From contig NC_088314.1 in the NCBI RefSeq assembly GCF_910592395.1, positions 5,766,001 through 5,830,000 on the forward strand: a stretch of 64,000 nucleotides of DNA, read 5' to 3'. The stretch's first letter is position 1; each line of letters starts with the position of its first letter. The notes below the pieces were generated by a model, which saw only the letters and a list, made by a program, of their open reading frames with translations, ran no database searches and had not been told where the DNA came from. Below, one piece after another: positions 23,601 through 32,600 of the stretch. The stretch is from Lineus longissimus (taxonomy: Eukaryota > Nemertea > Pilidiophora > Heteronemertea > Lineidae). Made by a program: the position numbers and the translations under genes.

Positions 23601-26600
23601 TCACTGATATGTTGTGAGTGACATTTTGTTCTCTGACAGTGTTTGAAATGTTCAAGGCATTTCCTTGTTCCTCATATCTGTGACCTGGATGTTGATGTGT
23701 CTGTATTTCCACTGAGACTATGATTGTCTTGCAGGGGTCTGACATGGAAGCAGACAACGACGACTACCAAGACTTCGAGGAGTCCATGGTGAGGATGAGT
23801 GATGACAATGACCTACTGGTACACTTAGAAGACATGTTCCCTCCAGGTAAGAAAATCTTGTCAATTGGAAACAAAAAACCTGTCATAATTTGATGATTTC
23901 ATAAAGTGTCATGTGTTCACAACTAAGGAGTTGGTATCGCTGAGGAATGATGCATTTAGATGAGTCAGAACTGCACCGAGTGCTATGAACACTGCATGAT
24001 GAAACATTGAACTCTCTCACTGATGATTTGTGAGTGACAACTTGTTCTCTGACAGTGCTGGTGATCCCAGTGCAACTTGGTAAATCGCATAAGGCTGTTT
24101 ATTGTTACTCCTTCGTTGAAAAATGTGTGCTTTTTTCTCTCTTCATCAGGCCAGTTGATTGTTGATAATACCCACATCCGCACCTACCAGCAGCTTCCAA
24201 TCTCTCTCCATGATGGCGACACTGGTACCAGCGATGCTCTCATTCCATCAGTTCCGCCTGCCCCGAGTAACGTCACCGCTAATCATCCCCTTCTGGTGCG
24301 CCACCCAGAAGGCCAGTCTGTGTCGGGCACGATGGCTGCGAGGATCCATCGCCATGGAGGATTCGGCCGTCAACGAGGGACATACAGGTACAACCCTAGC
24401 ACACAGACACTGCATGTACATTATCCAGCAGGAGGTGTGAGACACCCTAACCCTCCAGCCATACTGCAGAGGTAAGCCGCGAGGGAGCAGGCTATGGGCA
24501 TGCTTTAGTTGTCTTGACCTATGGACTTCTGGCTGTAAAGACTTCTCATGTGATTATCTGTATGGAATAATGGATCTAATTTGAATACTCCGATTTTTGG
24601 TTTGGAGTCAAATGTCATTGAGATGTCAGTTTTGCAAACAAAAATTGATTAAAAATTGAGTGTTGGAAAATTAAAAGCAATGCCATAGCCAGAGTTCATC
24701 TTTGTCCCATTTTACCTCTTTCTGTCTGCACTTCCTTGGCTGATAGAAGTGATAGAGTTTTGCAGTAAACAAGTGGCTTTCCACTGTGCTGTGATGGAAT
24801 TGGGTGTTTCCGCTTTCCGTAATCCTAGCTTATTAGTGTGTGCACCAGGGAATAGATTCCATTTTGCTCCTGTGAGGTTATAATATTGTTGTGAATATTT
24901 CTGTGTTTTAGTCCTGCTTGCCTCCCTGGCTTTGCTTTTGCTTGCCTATGGATAAATGGAGTGGTGAAAGGGTTTGTTTAAAGACCTATCGATAGCAAGG
25001 GACATCTTGTCGACACGACAAATGTTCCGATTACCAACCAAATCTCTGGTCTTGTTTTTTTCCATTCAGAAAATATGGACTCTGTCTTGCAAAGTTTAGC
25101 AGGACTTTGTTTAAAACTTGTGCTCTGTAGAAAATGTATAAACAGGTATGTCCATAACGAGCCCCCAACTGAAGTGGTTCTTATATGTTTATGTATGTAT
25201 TCTTGTTTGCATCACAACGCGTCTTCTCTTGCAGGTTACTTGGACCTGACTTCCTTCAGCTGACCAACAGTCTTTCATCCCAGGCTGGGACAGGACACAC
25301 TCGAGTTCTCTTTGGAAACGATGACCTACGAATATTCGCATCACGGCCAGAGGAAGATCTTCTGGATGAGTTCTTTCCGGTACGATTATATTTCTCTTGA
25401 ATTGTGATGGAGAAAAACTATTAAGACAGGGTTTGTGCTCATTATACTGCCTGCATGAATGATGTCTAAATCAGCTACTTACGAGCAAGGACAGTTTACT
25501 CTGTATGCGCTATGAAAATAAATGGTCCTCTGACATGAAGGCAGTTTAACCCAACTGAGATTCCCCCTTCCTCCTGGGCGCCCCCAAAATAGTGGGTGAT
25601 GAACAAAACATGAACCATTTGTTTGAAAGCTTTCATGGAACACTTTCTAACTTCATTTCTTTTCACCAGGATCCATATGGAGACAGCACAGGCTCAGGAA
25701 ATGTCTTATCAAGTGTGCCATCGGCTCTGACTCGCTGGACGGAGGAGTCCCGTGTCCTTGATGGGGACAGCGTGCATGACTGTGTCACCTGTAAGTTCAT
25801 TTTGCCTGAAATGCACTGTGTATATTCCTCAACATGGCTTTTTCCGTTAGCTTTCAAATTTTTTGGTCAAAATGCTGAATCTACCCCCACCTGACAGACT
25901 CTGCAAGTACTGGATTTAGATTTTTGAAGTTTGAAAATGGTATTGGAATGTTTTCACACTGATTTTGTTTCCTCTGTTTAGTGCTGAAGCCAGAGATCCT
26001 CGAGGTGCTAGAGAAATATCGGGACGAAGAGTTACAAAAGAGACGAGAGAAGAGGAAGAACAAGGACGGTGATGATAAAACTAAGGAGGATGAGAAAGAA
26101 GAAAATGAAACCAATAAAACAATAGAATGGACCTCACCACGGTCAACATCTGCTTTACATGTGAGTAGTATGGTTGCTGTTGGTTATGGGTTTTCCCTTC
26201 TAGGCCAAGAGTGCAACACTGATACTCAATAGGCTTATAAAGAGGCTTACTCAATTAGGTGAAATAGATTGGAAGACCTGTTCATTTCAAGACCGACGTT
26301 CTCGGATTCATGACTGAATTCAGATGTTACGGGTACATTCATTGTAGTAGTGTATGAACCCTTTCCTGATAATCTGTACTCTTCTTTCAGTCGTCTTTGA
26401 TAGATGCCATTGCAGTGAGCTCAGCAGCAAGTAGTATTGTGTCCCAAGCAGCACTGCCAACTAGTCTACAGTTGTCCACTGCAGCCTCAAGAGGTAGGTC
26501 TGCTGAATTTATTTCACGTAGTACTTGTTGGGAAGAGTTGCGTCACAGCCCCCTTACCTCTTTGTTGTTTTGATGGAAGCTCCCCCCCCCAAATGTTATT

Positions 26601-29600
26601 ATAGAGGACTTTGTTGAATATCTTGAATACCTTTGCTATCTCACGTCTAAATAATTGATGGAGGTCTCCCTTTGAGTGAAATCTAAGAAGTATAGACTCG
26701 GCTTAGAAAAAGTCGCATCCTTCAGGTTGTACACTACTTTTACCCTCGTCTGTTGTTTTCAGAGAATTCCAATGAGGTATCAATGGCTGAACGTCTGGCC
26801 ACTTCACTCGTGGATGAACTTCTTTCGGCACCCGTCACGTCTGCTCCTTCAATCAATACGACTTCATCTAGTCAGAGGCAAGGTACATGTACGTTTCTGA
26901 TTTTGGTTGATCGAAATCGTTAGCTGAGGCAGAAAGAAATTGACTTACTATTTCTTTCGTAGTTTCTGTTCTGATAAGGTTGTTTGTCTGCATAGAATGA
27001 TGTTAAATAATCAGCTACTTACGAGCAATTACATTCTGTATTTGCCATGAAAATAGATGGTTCACTGACATGCAAATGACTGTCAAGAACCGAAGTCGAT
27101 GTTACAAACCAATATTGTTTTGGCACTGAATGTGTTTGTGTCGTTTCACTTGCAGATTTGACCCATGGTTTGGTGCGAGCTTCATTACCAGAGATGTTAC
27201 AAACACCATCACAGTTGGTCCAGATTAGTACGCCTGCTGCTCCACTTAGGTAAGGATATAGTCGAAATGACGGTATAAAAAAGTGTTGACTTCTGTTCGA
27301 TGGTTTGTATGAGTACTTTAGTTGAATGGACTCTACTAAACTGGTTTCCCTCATTGACTATTGACCCTCATTGCATTCTGTTGAAATATTGATCTGTCTT
27401 TGCAAGAAGACTGTTTGGATTTGTCTTGATTCAGACGTAATTTTGACTTTGCAGGCTTTCAGAAACCCTTCCCACGATGCATCCGAGTTCATTTTCCTCG
27501 TCACCTTACGAAACGCCAATCAGTCGTGTAGAACTTCCCGGCTACAGCTCTGAAACGCCAATGGAAACCAACTCGGCCGCAGCGGTGTCCTCGTCCAGTC
27601 AACTTGTTGCTGAACTCTGTCGCCAGGTACCAAGTCTAAATGCTGCCTTGGCAAGGAGTGGCCGTACGATGGAGGCAGCAGTGTCCCAGAGCACGATCAG
27701 ACCTCCAAGTGAAGCAAGTGCCACCCCGAATTCAGCAACTGTGGTTGCATCTGTTGAATCTGTGATAACTCCTGAGGAACCTTCAAATATCATCAGCTCT
27801 GAAGCTGTTACTGTACATTCCACTCCTTCAGGTAAGCTTTATCATGAGTTGTTGTCCTCGAAATGATTCTGATGCGAAAAAAAGACTGCTTCTCTGTCAG
27901 ATGGAACTCTTTTTTAAAGTTACATAGTTCCAGCATGTCTGGTGCTCAGTATAAATGGGAGTTGTTCTTTACTACAAGTTGCAGTCATGATAATATCATA
28001 CATGTACATGCAATTCTTTCCTTCAGGGAGTAGTTCTGAAGAACCCAGCATTAGTACACCCTCTAGCGAGATGCCTGTTTCAAGCTCAGATACAGCAAGT
28101 CTAATGTCGAGTGTTCTTGCTGCAGCTGCAGCGGCTGCCGCAGCATCAAGGTGAGAGTTTGCAACAGTTTATGTTTTGTACCCTGACTGAAGCAGAGGAG
28201 TAGATTGTGGGTTGATCATCAGTAGATTTGTCATGTCAGACATGCACTGCATTTTTAGCCATGGACTTGTCGTATAAAAGCTCCTTTATGAAAGATAATT
28301 TGATAACTTTCATTAATCATAACGACAAATTGCTCCTCTTTCTAGTGGGAATGACCAGCCTGGGACCTCTGCCCTCACTGAAAGTGGTATCCCCCAGTCA
28401 CTTCTTTCTGACATCCTGCTCCCTGATGGGGTCGACCCATCATTCCTTGCTGCATTGCCCGATAACATCCGACAGGAAGTCGTAGCAGAGCAGTTGCGTT
28501 TGCAGAGGATCCAAGAGAGGGCGCAGCAACAGAATGAGGCAGCTGCTCAGCAGGCGCACCTTGGGACTACTGAAGTCAATCCTGAGTTTTTGGCTGCATT
28601 GCCACCAGCCATACAGGAGGAGGTAGGTGCTCTTCCCAGGATCATTGATCCTTTGTTATCTGATTTATTACCCATTCTCTCCAGCAATGGTGTAAATTTC
28701 AATGATGCAAGATCGAGACTATGTCTGAAATATTGGTAGATGTGTGCATGTTTTGTCACAACTCCATCATCCCTTCCTCATCTATTCTAGGTGTTGGCAC
28801 AGCAGCGTGCGGAGCAGGCAAGGATAGCCTCGTCCTCTGGCACCACAACCACAGAAGCGCCCGTCGATCCTGCTAACTTCATCTCCTCCCTGCCAACTTC
28901 GCTGCGGCAACAGGTCTTGGCCGATATGGATGACAGTATGATAGCTGTATTGCCAACTCAATATGCTGCAGAAGCTCAGGCCCTGCGTCGAGAACTGGAA
29001 GATCGCCATCGACGGATTATGCAAGAACGATTTATTGCTCAAACTGGTGGTTCGTCTCTATCATCCATATTGCGTCATGCAGGTGAGAAAGCATTCATTC
29101 TTGCTATTCATTCTTTAGAGAAATTTTGATTAATCGGAAACAATAAGAAATCGAATAACCACAACTCTCCTGAATAAAACAATGAAACAATGACCAATCA
29201 ATTCTGCGTGTTGATGAGAGCCTTCCTCTTACTTATTATAGTTAGTGAATGACTTCATTGTTTCTGTGGTTGATATATTATGATGCTTATCTATATCGTT
29301 TAAATTGCAGGGCTTGGTAGATTTAGAACGGGTGGTATTCGCGCTACTCCCAGGTCTGTTCAGCCATGGACATGGGCACCCCGCCGACCTGGCCAAACAG
29401 GGACTACGTCAGGGAATGTTGCTCTTCGTGGATTACACTTGCGGGGACGTCATCTTCTTGACCACGAGGCATTGACGTGTTTGCTCGTTTTGCTGTTTGT
29501 GGATGAACCCAAATTGAACACTAGTCGTCTTCACCGTGTTCTGAGGAATCTTTGTTATCATTCTCAGACACGCAACTGGGTGATCAGGGCGCTTCTTGGT

Positions 29601-32600
29601 ATCGTTCAAAGAACTAGTGAATGTAAGATAGACTCAGAGGAAACCAAATCTGGCAAATCTAGTGATAAATCAAAGAAGAAAAGTAGCCAGTCTAGTCATA
29701 GCGGAGAGTTACCGATTTACCGGCCTGAATTGAACGTCGGGCGGCAAAGTGCGCCATCGTGGCTGTCCATAGGATTAGATGCAGCCCTCGGATGTCGGGC
29801 AAATGTCTTCCAGATTCAGCGTAGTGGGAAAAAATCTGGTGGGAATGTGGCGAATTCGGTTGTGACGATTCATCCGCAGGCTTCTCCTGTGGTGTGTAGA
29901 CATGTTCTTGATACTTTGATCTCTTTAGCTAAAGGATTCCCGTGCCACTTTGCGCCGGGCAACAATAAAGCCAAGGAAGTGAAATGTGACACTGAGAAAG
30001 AGAAAGAAAAAGATCTTGATAACAAAGCGAAATCAGCTCCGAGTCTTTCTAGTCCGGCTAGAGCAGGTGGAAGTGCAAAATCTGCGGATGGAAAGGAAAA
30101 TAAGGATACAGAATTCTGGGACTTGTTGATTCGATTAGATAGCTCCACCACGAGTAAAAAAGGGAAGGGTGTACAGCGGGTTCATAGTAATCCGAATCTT
30201 GAGGGTGACACTGACACCATGGATTATGAGTCATCACCTATTGGTCAGTTAATGAGCATGCTTGCCCATCCTGTGATTCGACGGAGCCAGTTGTTAACAG
30301 ATCGCTTGCTACGTCTTCTTGGACTTGTATCTGTCGGATTACCAGAAATGAACAATTCAAGTGCTTTAGCGAACGCCATAAGCTCATCGACACCTGTGAC
30401 GAGCTTGGCCAGCACTGTGGCACCTGTTCAACCAAGTGTGATTCGTAATGCTGTGGTGGCGCCACCTGTGAGATCAGCCTCGGATGCTGCTGTGCCAAGA
30501 CCAGATGCAGCAGAGTCAATGGAGACAGTGGAGGAGAAGAAATCTGAAGGGACAGATGAGGAACCAATCCTGCCTCAGCAGCTTCAGTTGGCAGTTCAGG
30601 TATGTCCTTTGGTGTAAAAGCTATGAAATCACATGTAACATCCTCATCCTTGTCTAAAGAGCATTTACATTTTTCGAGGCAATTTGTGGTTTGGCTTCTC
30701 TTCTAGCTTCACTATTCGACTGTGCGTTCTGTAATTCTCAAATGATTCACTGGAACAACCCATTATAGCTATCTGTCTCGGTTGTACAGTACTGCATGTG
30801 TTTGACTCTTTTGAGACTCCCACTTAACTGGTTATCTCTGATCATTTCAGGTGCTCACATCCAAGTCATGCTCTGAGGAAGGTCTAGAAGATGCCACCAA
30901 TCTTCTGCTCCAGCTTTCCAAAGCTAATAATCCCACAAGGGCCACAGTGCTCGATCTTCTCCTGATGGGAGCACAGGAGCTGGGACAGACGGTCTGTGCC
31001 CATATCAGGTGAGAAACAGAATTGCATATTTCAATTTCTCTCGTATTTTCGATAAGCTTCCTGTTGCGTGCGAGCAATCGGATGAAAAGTTTTCATTGGG
31101 TGCTTGTATCGCACACCCACTGGTTTCAGATGAAAGAGAAAAGGAAGACTTTGTGACTGATAATCAACGTTTGACTGAATATACTTATAAGGTATCAATC
31201 ATTTCCTTCCAGGACACTACTACAGGAGATTCAAGAAATGTGCGTCAAAGTCTTGGAGACAGACGAGGACATGAATGAAGCAGATGCATTGGCAGCATCT
31301 TCTCAGCCAAAAGGTGTCATCGCCGATCGCTTTGGAGGCGGCAGCATGATCGTCGTGAACGCCCCAACAAAAATCAAAGTGGGTCGCGAGCTTCAGTTAC
31401 CGTCTATGGTTTTGCTAACGAATAAGACGTCAAGTCAGCAATTCTTCCTCCGGATTCTGAAGGTCATTATCCAGTTGAGAGAGGCGGCGAGATTGGCCGC
31501 TAGGAAAGCTAAAAAAGCAGGTAAGACCCTTTCCCTGGAATTGGCAGATTCAAGTCATGAAAATTGAGTATCCAGCTGCTCTTGTGCTCATCAGTCTCTA
31601 CAAGTCAGAAAAGGTTCAATCTATCTTTCAGAAGCCATGGCTAATCTTGAAGCAGAAGCCGAGGCCATCATGGAGATGGTGGGGCGACGTGATCGTTTGG
31701 AAACGCAGCGACAGGAAAATCGCGAGGGAGAAGGCGCACTGGAGATCACCATTTCAGGCAGCATATCTCAGCAAGCATCTGTTGAGAGTAGGGATACGCC
31801 AATGGATGTGGATCAACCAAGTAAGATTGCTGTCTTCTTGGAACAAGAAAGGCATCTCACCGTAGTTCTTTACATTATCATTCCACACATTCCTTAGATC
31901 CACTCCTGGGACAGCCACCATCTCGTCCTCTATGGATGGTTCATGTCCAGCAACTTTATCGGTTGTACCGTCGGGGGTGCTTGAGTCATTAGTGTGTCAG
32001 AGTAATATACCTCCACTGTTGGTCCATGGCCTGAGCTCGTCGATCAGAGGCTTTCTGATTGGTGCCTTGTGTTCAGGACTAAACCAATGATGGGGACATT
32101 TCTCATTCATTTGATTTTACTTTGGTTAAAGTTATCTTTTCCCATTGCAAATTTAAATGCCTGCAAACTTTATCCAGTTTACAGTGATCAAAAGACTTCA
32201 TTCCTTTGTTTCTTTACATCATCATTCCACACATTCCTTAGATCCACTCCTGGGACAGCCACCATCTCGTCCTCTATAGATGGTTCATGTCCAGCAACTT
32301 TATCGGTTGTACCGTCGGGGGTGCTTGAGTCATTAGTGTGTCAGAGTAATATACCTCCACTGTTGGTCCATGGCCTGAGCTCGTCGATCAGAGGCTTTCT
32401 GATTGGTGCCTTGTGTTCAGGACTAAACCAATGATGGGGACATTTCTCATTCATTGGCTCTCGTGAATAAATTCAAACAGTGAAGTTCAGTTAAAAGAGC
32501 AATGCTCTTTGAAATTCCAGGTGCCATATCAGCAGAACCAAGCAAGCCAGTTGAGAAAAAGAAAGAAGAGAAAGAAATTCCCTTGCCTCGTCTGAGCGAC

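Noticed and set aside
28693-28732. AAATTTCAATGATGCAAG ... ATGTCTGAAATATT in HUWE1 intron 52, like family A
   Set aside because: A C-like and a D-like box are present but the guide is not U27-like and no second half or strong stem exists.
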